A stretch of 64,000 bases of DNA from Taxawa tesnikishii (nom. ined.) (taxonomy: Eukaryota; Ascomycota; Dothideomycetes; Dothideales), in assembly GCA_030247885.1 (NCBI GenBank), contig JAPDRO010000014.1, forward strand, positions 620,001-684,000, written 5' to 3'. A program made the position numbers and the translations under genes. Numbering within the stretch: the first letter of the stretch is position 1; the number at the start of each line of letters is the position of its first letter. This document shows positions 49,601 through 60,599 of the stretch, piece by piece. The notes beneath the pieces are model-generated. The model saw nothing but the letters and a program-made list of their open reading frames with translations. It had not been told where the DNA came from and ran no database searches.

Positions 49601-52600
49601 AAAGTGATCCGCATTGAGGGATCGGAGCAAGGTGATCTTGTTAGAATACCCGTTTCAGGCGTACACGACAAGCTAAAGTGGGATCTCCTCACTCCTACGA
49701 CTGCAACGCTTGAGCAACTGTCACGCACCCTTTCGAATGGAACTGGTTTCAAGGAGTTCTCGCTTTTCGGCAGTGGCCAAGCTGTTGACTTGAAGAGCGA
49801 CCCGCAAAAACCATAGCCGAGGCGGGACTCCAGCGCAAAGGCCAACTATTGATCAAAAAGGTGTACACAGTGAAGAGTATCACCGACGAATGCGACAATA
49901 AGGGAGTCTCCAACCCCGTCGAGGCGGAAATCCTGCAAGAACAGGAAAGACTCAACACCTGTCTCGATGACCCAGAGGAGATTGGCCGGACGGTATGTCG
50001 TACATAACTGACACGACTCTCTCTGAACTTATTTCGTGCAAACCAATACTGACTCGGCTTGTCTAGGCCTATAAACTTATGTTGCAGTTTCCTTTCCAGC
50101 CGTCCATAAGGCGCGCGGTAGCATCACCCAGAGCAGCCGTTGATGATGTTTTCCCTCCCGACAAACCATGGAAGGCTATGTACGCTGTAGGCGCGCTTCA
50201 GGGTCTTTTGCAAGATCAGCTCCGCTTGGGCATCGCGGACGAGGCTTTCCTAGTACACGGCGTGCACGTATTGATCGAGCTTGCGGAACGGAATAACAGC
50301 GCCGACAAGTTTCTAGCTGCGGCCATCGCTTGCGCCCTGTTTTCGTTTCTCAAAGGTACGCTTACCGTGTTAGTTTGAGACACGGTTGGCTGACGCTTGC
50401 AGTAGAACGGCCCGTTACGGATGTTTCCAGAGAGTACTTCCAAAACCCATCACGATTTGTATCGAGAATGATGGACCTGACCCGTACGGGCAAGGATTGC
50501 CTGCTGTCCACACCAGGTAGCACTCCGGTGCCCCAGCTTGACGAGTTGTTGTCCATTATGCATTGGTCCTATGACTGTCTCCTGGAAGGAATCAGGCTCC
50601 AGCCGTTGATTGGTGAGGCTCTTGCTACGGCAGATGGTGTGATTAAGGATCATAAGCATCTTTTGCTGAGCAGTAGTCCGGCTGTCTCGGACAAGATCAC
50701 GAACTCTATTTACCGGTTGTGTGAGGACGGGAATGTGTGAGTAACCATGCGTAGCCCGCCGTCTGATAACACAAGCTGACCACGAATACGTTAGATCCTC
50801 TGTAATAAAAGCTTTCTACTGGGGTGTGGTGTCTGAGTCGCTGAAAGATGCCCTCAACGAACCGGTTCATTCAGGGCAGCTCTTCCACTTGGCTCCCGAA
50901 ATCCTTCGCTCCAATGAAAGCGTAACCTCAGACGAATCGCAGATGATGGCCTTGGTCGACCGATTCAGCGCAGCGCTCCTTGCTTTGGACCACGTGGAAA
51001 CGTTCGGCTCGGACATGATTGACGCTCGGGTCTCCGGACTTGCGATTCTCTTGAAGACTTGCGTGACTTTTCTCAAGCGGTTCAAACAGCCGTTGAACCT
51101 GACCATCCTTGCGGCAAAACTGTTTACAAAATTTCTCTTCCCAAACAGGCCTTCGAAGTCTGTGACAGACGGCAGTGCGGGACCGATCATTAGCCCTCAT
51201 TCGCGTGCAGCCATCTATGACCTGATCCTACTTCTGTGCGAGGACACACAGGTCTGTGATGACTTAGTCGCACTGCTCGATCGAGCTGTCCAGGATACAA
51301 CTTTCAGTGAACGCTTCTTCGATGGAGAGACCAGGCTGCTGCGGGCCAGCTGCGGTCGCGTTGGAATTTCCAACCTTGGCCAGACCTGTTACATGAACTC
51401 TCTTCTGCAGCAGCTGTACATGAACACCAATTTCCGGAAGTTCATACTCGCCACCCCAGTGACCGATCCAGAGAAGCAAGCAGTACTTCATGAATTTCAA
51501 GAGTGCTTTGCCACACTACAAGACAGCTATGTGCACGCGTATTTCCCGGAACGCCTTGCGCAGGTTCTTGGTGTCGACAAAGACGTCCAAGAGGATGCTC
51601 ACATTTTCTTCACCACCATGATCGGGAAACTGGAAGATAGCATGCCTAGTGACCAAGCCAAGCAGGAGCTGAAGAGATTCTTTGCCGGCAAAATAGATCG
51701 CAGACCCGTGGGGACTGCGGTCATGTGTCGGAGAGTGCTGATGAGTACTGCAACCTTTCTTTGGTCGTGAAAAACAAGACAAGCCTGAAGGAAAGTCTTG
51801 ATGAATACGTGGTCGGAGGAGCCCTTGAAGGTGGCGACAAGTTCAAGTGCTTGGCCTGCGATCCGCAAGGAAAGGCATACGTCAATGCGAAGAGACGCAC
51901 CGGACTGGACCAGATACCGGACAACTTGGTTCTGGGACTGAAACGCTTCCGCTACGAAACCTTTGACGGCGGAGAGAAGGTGAATGACCACTTCCAATTT
52001 CCTGAACAGATCGACATGGCACCTTACAAACTTCAAAACCTCAACGATCCTACCGCACCGCGCAAGTCGGATATCTTCGACCTTGTCGGCGTCGTCGTCC
52101 ACCAAGGTTACCTGGACCGCGGTCATTACTGGTCCTATGCCAAACAGAGGCCCTCGATGCCTACAGAATCTCCACTCTGGTTCAGACTTGAGGACGACAG
52201 CGCCCGGCATTCAAGCGTACAAGAAGTTCTCCAGGAGACCACTGGTGGCCTCTCTGACGACGGAAGAATCAGAGAGGATAGCGCCTACGTTCTATTCTAC
52301 CAGCGTCTTGCTGACACTTTTGAAGTAGACGATCGTCCAAACATCGAGCCATCTTCGAGAGCAGGACAATCTACCAAGGTGTTTGTACCAGAACATCTTG
52401 AGTCAAAGATCTCGCAAGACAACCAGAATCTGGTTAGACAGCAGCATTTGATGCACCCATTGCACGCTCGTTTCGTGCTCAACATTTTTGGATTGCTTGA
52501 CCGCCTGACCAAAGGACAGCCGACTGCGGACTACAAGTCGGAAATGACTGTCCTCTCAATGGCTTTGGTCCATCTCCATTGGGTCATCGTGCGTAATGAA

Positions 52601-54387
52601 GCTCTACCGTGTCTCAAGGAGATCATCGAAGCAATCCAGAGGGTTGCGTTAAGTGCTCCAGTGCTCGCTTATCAGACCGTCGAACACTTAGTCGGAAGAG
52701 ATGAAGGTGCGCGGCACTTCATCATGCATAAGAAGCCTGAAGTGCGGTGGCTCTGTCAAGAGCTCGTCATTCGATGTCTCACGTTCTTGAAGAGGAATTC
52801 ACCAGAACTTTACGGTCTCGATGCCGACGGTGGTATCATCACAAAGCCTCCTGGACTCATCTGTCAAGTTGCACTAGGCCACATGAAAGCGAGAGATGAT
52901 CTTCCCTATAGATCCAGAGTCTGGGGAGAATACCTGGGCCTTGCTGGCCAGATAGCATTGCTTGGGCAACCCGAGACGGAGCTGATGATCAGAGCCGGGA
53001 ATCTGAAATGGTGTCTGGACGTCCTCTATCTCCAAGAATGGGAAGATGCCCAGCTGAGGCTTCCAGAGATTTACCAGTATATGCAAACGAACCGCAAGTA
53101 CAACCTTTCGGCAGTCATCGATTGTATCGCTGCCCTGCTTTGCAAGCATGTCACCATTTTCCGGCGTAATGGAGGAAGGAATGGTAACCAGGCCGACAGC
53201 GATCTTGTACTCTTGAATGAGGAGGAATTGGAAATGTTCTGGCGCGAAGATGAAGGAGAGTGCAATTTTTTGTCCAAGAAGTTTGTGACAGGTACGGAAA
53301 GAACAGGGAACCGTGAGTGTCTTCAAGTTTTCGTTGTCTTCCAGATCAGATTCTAACACCTGTGATTAGATCATTGAACGATTGGACCCCTGGAAAACTG
53401 GTCGACCTTTTGACCGGCACTAAGACCCCTACGAGGCTGCGTTCAAATGTGATCAAGACTCTCATCCATGCCCTTAAAGAATACGAGGAGCCTGTTCCTT
53501 TCCTCAAGGCTGCATGGTACTACTGCCGGAGTGGTTACTTATCCGACGCGAAATTCGAACTCATCGAAGCCGCCGCGCGTCTGGCTCATCGTGTCGAATG
53601 GCTTGCCATACCCAACGTTCGAACATTCATGAAAGACACTTTCCTCTATGAGCCAGTCAGCGTCCTAGAGTGTACAAAGCACTGGATCTTAAAGTCGTTG
53701 CATTGTGCGGATGAAGACGTGGAGCAAGGCACTCTCGAATGGCTCAAGGAGCACATCTTCGATCACGCCTCCATCACGATACCGCAAACGGACACCAGCA
53801 TGCGCCTGGATGTCTACAGAAGTACCGCGGCGACAGTCCTCCTCGGGCAGTGCAATCACGCGATCCGGACATCTCTCAAGGAGTGTGCGGTGAAAGGGGA
53901 CTTTCAGCGTGTGATCGATGCTTTTATCGGTTTGTTCAGGCATCTCCGGGCGCTGGTTGAGACTGCCGATGCGCTGGAGGAGGAGCAGGATCAAGGAAGT
54001 TTGTCGGCTGTGGAAGCAGGCGAGAGCACTGCATCAGAATCTAGCGGCGACACCGGCACCAGCTGTGAGGGTGCGGCTAATCATCTTGGAGAACACAAAG
54101 TGCACTTGGACGACGCCATGCAACGTGCGGTCACCGAAGCGAGGGTGGCCATACGCGAGAACGCCCAATTGTTCGACATCATCCAGGATTGGTCAGAGTC
54201 TGGGGTGGAGGAGGAGGAGGCTCCAAAATCGAGGCCAAGAGGTCGCGTCAGTGTTGTTGGGGAAGAAGATCATGAGAATGGTAAGTTCTCTGTACCCTCG
54301 AAAGCGTTCAATCACTGATTTGGGGTGACAGACGTGAGTGTAGAGGGCTCGGATGCCGAGGAGACGATACTGAGTGAGGGCTGTTGA
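46692..54387 (+). CDS. Giant USP34-like ubiquitin carboxyl-terminal hydrolase
   Basis: Cysteine protease that removes ubiquitin; about 2450 residues. Exons: 46692-47264, 47329-49992, 50067-50355, 50403-50736, 50795-53312, 53370-54280 and 54332-54387. A disordered N-terminus with a basic, possibly nuclear-targeting block (ARKRPRLSASPAK) precedes a very long helical-repeat region. The USP domain begins with the Cys box GISNLGQTCYMNSLLQQLYM and continues through GDCGHVSESADEYCNL, CLACDPQGKAYVNAKRR, LVLGLKRFRYETFDGGEKVN and the His box YLDRGHYWSYAK, closing at DSAYVLFYQR. Fungal USP34/USP24-like proteins share this plan. Single-base conflicts lie at 47024-47027 (one G too many), 49806-49810 (one A short) and 51691-51694 (one A short, giving FAGKNRSQTRGDCGH). 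The intron at 53313-53369 also joins out of phase, implying a further miscall or a different splice. Confidence 0.9.
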
Positions 54388-54859
54388 TGGCCCTATGTTA
54401 CGACGCAACACGGGTGATGACGAACGAAAAAGGGAATGACACTCTCTACGGATCACGGATTACGAGCTACGGGCTGAGAGCTAAGGGCTGCGGGTTCGCA
54501 TATGCGAGAAAATCATCAGCAATGGCGTCTAGGAAGTGAACGAGATGGGAAAGCAAAGGGATCGCTGGAGATGCATTGCTGGCGTTGCGAGTTATCGAGC
54601 GCTTCATAGCTCGTTTGTATCATGCGGTGGACGCAAAATTCTGCCATGCTTCTCCTCTCCTCATGTCTCCCTTTCAAGCAGAGTATCCGAAACACAATAG
54701 TCTGCTAAGATGGTTTCGCTCGTCAAATCATGTATATGAGAAATGCCTGATGTATACACGTATCTGCCCTAGGTCGCATTCCGCCAAGTGGGTTGTCCTA
54801 TTTATGATATTTATTCGATTTTCCAATTCTAATTGCCAAGCCAGGGGTACCTTCAGTAA
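54388..54859. other. Convergent intergenic region, USP34-like and Pth11-like genes
   Basis: About 470 nt between two stop codons with no coding signal. A GAGCTACGGGCTGAGAGC-type near-repeat at about 54460-54490 is the only structure noted. Confidence 0.5.
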
Positions 54860-56213
54860 TCAATAGGGATCCTCCCTCCTCTTAGCTTCCGCAAAGTCCT
54901 CACATACGAGGACCTGCGGGTCCTTGCCGCCATCGTGGTAGTACTCTTCCTCGACGTCAACCTCCTCTCGCACCATGATGCCTTGTGACGGGAGGATGTC
55001 TTTCTGGCTCTCTGCGGCGTCGTCTCCAAGACAGCGGTTGCTCGTGATCTTTGACGTGTAGTGGTCCCGGTCCTGTGACGGTGCCAGCTTATTGAGCATG
55101 AAGCAGTTCCGGTTGGAGTTGTGGAGTGTGGGCTCGCTATGCGGGTAGGCCTGGGGCGTGGGGTCTGGGCCGAAGACGGTGGAACAATTGCGGATGAGCG
55201 GCTTGAGCGCTGGCATGGAGCCGGCGATGATTCCTACACCACTCTCAACTATTGACCATGCAGCTATGTCGGTCAAGCGATCTGTGTGACCTGGTTTAGC
55301 AATGCCACTTCGTGACTGAGGCCGAGCTACACTTACAGAGGAAGTCAACCTTTGCGGTGTAGGAGTGGAAGTATTGTAAGCGGAAAATGGTGGCTAAACT
55401 GGCTCTGTTGCACACATTGTCAGTCGCAGCGTGCATGATGAAAGGGCAGTCAATATTACAGGAACCCAAGACTTGGAATGGCGGAAACGGTGAGCTTCAG
55501 GCGGCGCTTCATCTGAAGCTTCCAAAGGATGATGGATGGGATGATGGAACAGGAGAAGTCGGTAATGATGGACATGACTGAGATGAAGTAGGATACACCG
55601 ACAAGGACGTTCATGGGGGCGCAGAAACCGCCAGCATGGTCGGGATCCCATCCGGCGGTGATCGGGTGGCAAAGGTTGAGCAGAGTAACCTCTGTGATGA
55701 AGCCCGAGACGATACTCAAGCCGAGGACAATATAGAGAGCGATGGCCAGAGGCCTTTGAACAGCAATTCGTATGAGGCCGACGCAAATACTGCTCTTGAT
55801 GAATACAAGAGCGACGATATAGAAGTAGGTGAACATGTTGTAACCCTGATTCCGTCAGTGAGCGGTATTCTTCCCATCATCCACTGCAGGGAGACCTACA
55901 TGTCTGCCTTGGATCTTGTCCGGCTCGGTCAAATAGCGATCTCGCTGGCCAATCCCGTGAAAGCATGCGAACGAGGTGGCGATACAGGTCGCGATGAATA
56001 ATGACTTGCCAATCCAGAGTCAGCAAGTCCTCCGCTCGGCGTTCTATGAGACATCCACACCTGTGCCACGAGCATAAGCCAGTCATCCAAGGCGAAGGCC
56101 CGAATTTTCCGCCGTGCAGAGCATCTCAAAGTGACAACGATGGTTGAGAGGAATCCCAGGATAAGCACCAAAACGAAGAGAGTCAGTGATCGCTCATTGA
56201 GCTTCACCACCAT
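54860..56213 (-). CDS. Pth11-like integral membrane protein (fungal rhodopsin domain)
   Basis: Fungal plasma-membrane protein of the seven-helix rhodopsin-domain family typified by Pth11-like receptors; 377 residues. Five exons: 56061-56213, 55900-56004, 55460-55845, 55337-55404 and 54860-55281, all phases exact. Helix 1 is LTLFVLVLILGFLSTIVVTL, followed by the family motif FALDDWLMLVAQ. Further landmarks are FTYFYIVALVFIKSSICVGL, VLGLSIVSGFITEVTLLNLC, CHPITAGWDP, SIITDFSCSIIPSIILWKLQ, ASLATIFRLQYFHSYTAKVD, AAWSIVESGVGIIAGSMPAL and KPLIRNC. The C-terminal tail is hydrophilic and charged. Some members act in surface sensing by plant pathogens, but most are uncharacterised and it lacks an N-terminal CFEM domain. 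No frame problem. Confidence 0.9.
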
Positions 56214-57659
56214 GTTTGACAATCGGACCAGGAAAGCAGCTGACAGGTGGAAAGAGATGCGTCTCCAAGTTAAACCATAGGATGGAGGCAGCGATCTCTT
56301 TTTACAATGCGACAACTCCTTCTCAGGTCATGACTAGCATGCTCCACTGTTTCTGCGCCGGACATCATGGCGAAACAAGGATCTCCGCAACTAGGAAAGG
56401 CTTCAGGCTACGCAACCGGGGAAAGCGCTGCCCGAGACTCCCGAGAAGGAAATGTAGCAACGACGTTGTGAGGAAACCACAACCCTGCGAGCTTTGCTGC
56501 GATGGTGTCTGATAGGCACCGGAACACTGAGTGTGTCAAGTTGGTAAGTAATCGATTACTGCTCCGATTATCACATCGCATGATTTCCTTCGTGAGATCT
56601 GTCGTGCACATACTGGCACAGTTCACATGAACCACAACCTCGTCATCCAGAGGTGCCTTCTTGCTCGACAGATCTCTTCAAGATGAGCACTCCTCCCCGC
56701 TGCTGAGTTGTTTAGGCTGACTTCAACCGGGCACACGACCTTTTCGAACCACGTGGCAGTCCTGGTTTTCAAAAATGGCGTCCGGGACATGATTTGATCG
56801 CCGAATGCTGTACAAAGCCCCTCAGAGTCTTGTCTTGTGCCTGGTGGCTCACTGACAAGTCGCAGAACCGGGAGCAACATCTATACCCTGTTGACTTCAG
56901 CATCATGGCGTCAAGATGGAGAATGAATCTCGACTCGAAACGCTCCAGAAAAGGCTCAACATGATGATCTCCTACCAAGAGAGTACGGTCTAGTTGTAGG
57001 GCTGTAGATTTTGCCCGGTTCCAGATCATTAGCTCCCATGTGCATTGCCGTAATGACGACTCTTCTCGTGAAGACTCGAGATGAGTTGAGTGCGCGTATC
57101 CCGCTGCGTCGTTGCTGCCTCGCTACGAACAGTCTGATGAAGGATATAGGGTGATCAGAAGATACAGGCCCTCCTAACCGAACAGGGATGACGACTAATG
57201 GTGAAGTGCAGCATCTGAATCTGATGGGACGCCACTCCTAAGAAACCAAGAAGTTCAATCAGATCTGCAAAATGCTATGATTGGCTCACGTAACCTCGAA
57301 CGCCAAAACATCCGACTGCCAGGGGAATTCCGATTTTCTCAACACACCTCGACGGACAAGGACGAATGAGCGCCCGCTCCTACTAGAGCCACCGTTCTCT
57401 CAATGTTCATGAAGACAACACGTGCTTCAATTCTGCGGCTCTGCTGACATTGTACAGCAGCTTCGTTAAGGCTGGTTCCCGGGAGAAGCCCAAGACTCTC
57501 GATGGTCAATGTTCGATGCCATCCCTGGACGCATTGTTCAAGCTCCCTTGGCGGTTCCGCTCTGTATCGAAAGCGTGCAACGGCACGAGCCTACGTTTCT
57601 TTGACATCCACAATCCGTTATATGTGTTTCCCAAATTTTTGCCACAATCAGACAGCACA
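56214..57659. other. 1.4 kb region without a recognised gene
   Basis: Promoter side of the Pth11-like gene, then sequence with no protein-like frame on either strand and no repeat structure that I could see. Confidence 0.5.
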
Positions 57660-57751
57660 GCTTCGATGGTGTAGTGGTATCACACTCGTCTCACATACTT
57701 CATAATGTGGGCATCCACGAGAGGCCGCGGGATCGAAGCCCGCTCGGAGTA
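57660..57751 (+). tRNA. tRNA-Val (CAC) with a 20-nt intron
   Basis: A full cloverleaf can be drawn. Acceptor stem 57660-57666 pairs with 57744-57750, and the discriminator is A57751. The D arm is around GTGTAGTGGTATCAC. Anticodon stem CTCGT (57685-57689) pairs with ACGAG (57717-57721), and the loop carries anticodon CAC at 57692-57694. The intron is about 57696-57715, one base after the anticodon as is usual, and contains GTG at 57707-57709 able to pair with the anticodon. T stem GCGGG pairs with CCCGC around loop ATCGAAG. The loop starts with A where T54 is usual, and the D loop is one base short of the common TAGTGGTTAT form, so a base miscall or a weak gene is possible. No CCA is encoded, as expected. 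Confidence 0.75.
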
Positions 57752-58457
57752 CTAGATCAGTGTCTTCTTTTGCTTGTATGGCATCCTATATCGCTCTTAG
57801 TCATGTCTAACCTGTCCTCGCTGATTTAACAGTATGAACTACGCGTCCGCGTGTTGTTGGTCTGTAGCAAGGTTTTAGTATATATGCCGCAGCAAAGTTC
57901 CGCGCCGCGAAGCGGCGTGGCACCTAGAATTTGGTTGGTTACACGGCAAATCAGAAAGAAAGTTGTCGCAATCATTTTGAGTCTATATACATCTACATAC
58001 CACTTATGGTTCCAAATTTGTTCACTGTTGAAAGGGAGCGGTTGCATCTCTGGAAGGGCGCCAAGACCTTCACAATTTGATAGTTCCGCCAACGTTCGCT
58101 TTATAGAGTGCAAGTCTGTAGGTAGCCGGCAGAACCTCGGAGTGTTGGTTGAAGGATGAATAACAGCATTTCTCCAACGTTCTGTAGTACTCGGTTCAAG
58201 TGCCGTTGCGGCGTCTCACTTCTGCTTCAAGCTCGAGGCCGTGCCCCTGGAAGGCATTCCTTGCGTTTTGTGGGAGCATGAGACCTTCTGTAGCCGGACC
58301 TGCGGACCTTTGGACGGGATTGCTATGCCACTAGATCAGGAACAGTTGCCCGAAGAGATTAGGGATCTAGGGGTTTTGACATTTTGCAACAGCGTGGCAT
58401 CCTCCGTATCCATGACTACCAGAGGATGGTTCCTCTAGAAGCTTCAAGCGCCTGAAG
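57752..58457. other. Intergenic between tRNA-Val and the HET-domain gene
   Basis: A T-rich stretch shortly after the tRNA (about 57765-57775) may serve as a Pol III terminator. The open frame at 58241-58438 has no recognised features. Confidence 0.45.
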
Positions 58458-60350
58458 ATGGCAACCACGGAGAGCCCTTACACACCGCTAGATGATCCTG
58501 AAGACATCCGATTGCTCCGTGTTCTCCCGTCCGTAAATCCTACTGCAGAGCTGGATTTTACGGTGGAACACGTATCACTGAACGACGCGAGTGTGACATA
58601 CGAGGCTATCTCGTACACATGGCAACCTTCGTACGAGGAGACCGCCGTCGCCGCAGGCAGGCAGCACTACCAGACTGTCGCGGTGAACGGGTTCGTCTTG
58701 ACGTCGAATGTCTATCTAGCATTACTACGGTTCCGTTTGTCGGACGAACCAAGGATACTATGGGCAGATGCGCTCTGTACAAACCAGGAGGATGACACGG
58801 AGAAAAGCCACCAGGTCTCCACAATGAGATACGAGCAGCGCGAGTCATCATCTGGTTGGGTTAGCCGGAGCAAAGCGCGATATACCACAAGGCGTTCAAG
58901 AAACTGGAAGAGATTTCTGCGACGTTCCTATCTCATGACGAGGCGCTTGCGCTTCCGTATGCCGGCGCTGCCGCAATAGCCGCCGTCCATCATGCTGTAC
59001 GATCCCACACGGTATCCGACCCGGATTTCTGGGCTGACTGGCTTGCCGTCGATGCGCTTTTCAGCCTGCCGTGGTTTCACCGCGTTTGGATAGTACAAGA
59101 GAGCTTGTTTGCCCGGAACAGTCCTGGAATGCCAACAATAGTGGGTCGTGGTACGAGTCACACAACGTGGGATGTCATGGCAACCTTTGCGGAGGGCTTC
59201 CTCCGTTTTCAGGTCAGCCGCATCTTGCCAACCAGCCGAACTGTTCTTTTGGGTATCGATCCAATCCGTTTGATTGGGATCATGGAGGAAGTCTTTGAAT
59301 ACCGTTCATGCGCCCAGCTTTTTTGCTGCATTGGTGCGTATGCGCTCCCGTAAGGCTACGGACCCGAGAGATAAGGTATCTGCACTTATGCATATCATTC
59401 CGGGTGAAGCTGTGTCAAATCCCTCGTTAGAAACGGATTATTCGAAGACCGTCCAGGAGGTCTACACGGCAGTAGCGCTGCATTTCCTCCTGAGACGTCA
59501 TTCTCTTAAGCTTTTGCAGTTGCCGGGATGCACACGTTCCGAACGCTCTCGCATACCTGGGCTTCCTACCTGGGTGACGGATTGGAGCATGGATATCACA
59601 GGAGGAACCCCTTTTTTTGAACGGTTTTCACGCTGGGACATCCTCAGCCGGACAATTCACCAGTCCGTTGGTTTCGATCTCCGAAAACCAGAGGACTTTG
59701 CGCGTTTTCGGAAAGATTTTGGGCGAAGTAACGGATATGTGTTCATCTAGGGAAAACTACGTCTTGAAAGAAGACCGCATTGCTACCGGAGAGCCGGAGC
59801 GGCAAGAGTTTGGTGAAGAAACGATATGGGCATCACAAATATGGTACCGGGAAGCTCTTGCGCTCGTCCAGACTCTGGAACAATATTTTCCATCTACAGG
59901 CGAGGGAACTCGTTCCTCTGCAATAGCAATGCATCCTCCCAGCACGATCGATCTCGATGATGCATTCTGGTGCACCCTTATCTGTAATAGCGACGAATCA
60001 TATAGAGCGGCGCCGACCTCGTACAGGAGGCTGCACCAAGCCTATCACGAATGGATGATCACGCCAGAGGAAAGAGCTTCACCTGAAGCTGAAGCGTTTG
60101 GCAATCTCCACTCGCGTTGGATCAACGGGAGATACTTGTGCACGACCCGGCAAGGCAGCATGGGCTGGGCGCCTTCCCGCACCAACATCGGTGATCTTTT
60201 TGCGTGCTCGAGGGCGCGGATGTGCCAATCGTGATACGCAGAAGTGGAGAAAGGTATGAGTGGATTGGGAGCGGATATCTGCACGGCTACATGTATGGGG
60301 AGGCCTATGAGAACGACAGGGTCCCTCTGAAGCAGATCGTCTTCATCTAG
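58458..60350 (+). pseudogene. HET-domain (heterokaryon incompatibility) protein, broken
   Basis: HET domains are fungal NADase/TIR-like death effectors used in non-self recognition between hyphae. The order of motifs is complete: ISYTWQPSYEETA (canonical SYTWG), ILWADALCTNQED, EKSHQVSTM, AARVIIWLG, FSLPWFHRVWIVQESLFARN, SRKATDPRDKVSALMHIIPG and a C-terminal CVLEGADVPIVIRR-like segment ending at 60348-60350. The reading frame changes near 58824, at 59319-59324 (one T too many), near 59717-59723 and at 60197-60201 (one T short). A stop replaces an expected Glu in the WLGEPE segment at 58862-58864. The frame changes resemble homopolymer miscalls seen elsewhere in the window, but the stop is a substitution, so the gene is probably genuinely dead in this strain. 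No introns are needed. Confidence 0.65.
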
Positions 60351-60599
60351 ACAGATCCCGATCACACTTCGGCTTTCATGCGCCAATGGAGGTCGAAACA
60401 GCAATGGATTGTTCCCACGAACCTGGGCTGCTAGATGTTTCCCCGTCGACCTGATGATAGGCGTCTTAACCCGCAAGACGGCAAACACGGTAAAATTCCG
60501 TCAAAAAACCCCCAGTGTGCTGTAGAATAGGAAAACAGTACGAACGTGTGTTATACGAGAGCGCATGGCGCTTCTCCATATTCCATGAAACGACACGTG

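Noticed and set aside
1659-60201. Programmed ribosomal frameshifting as the cause of the many one-base conflicts
   Set aside because: The sites vary in base, length and sign, lack a common slippery heptamer, and occur in unrelated genes; run-length error explains them better.
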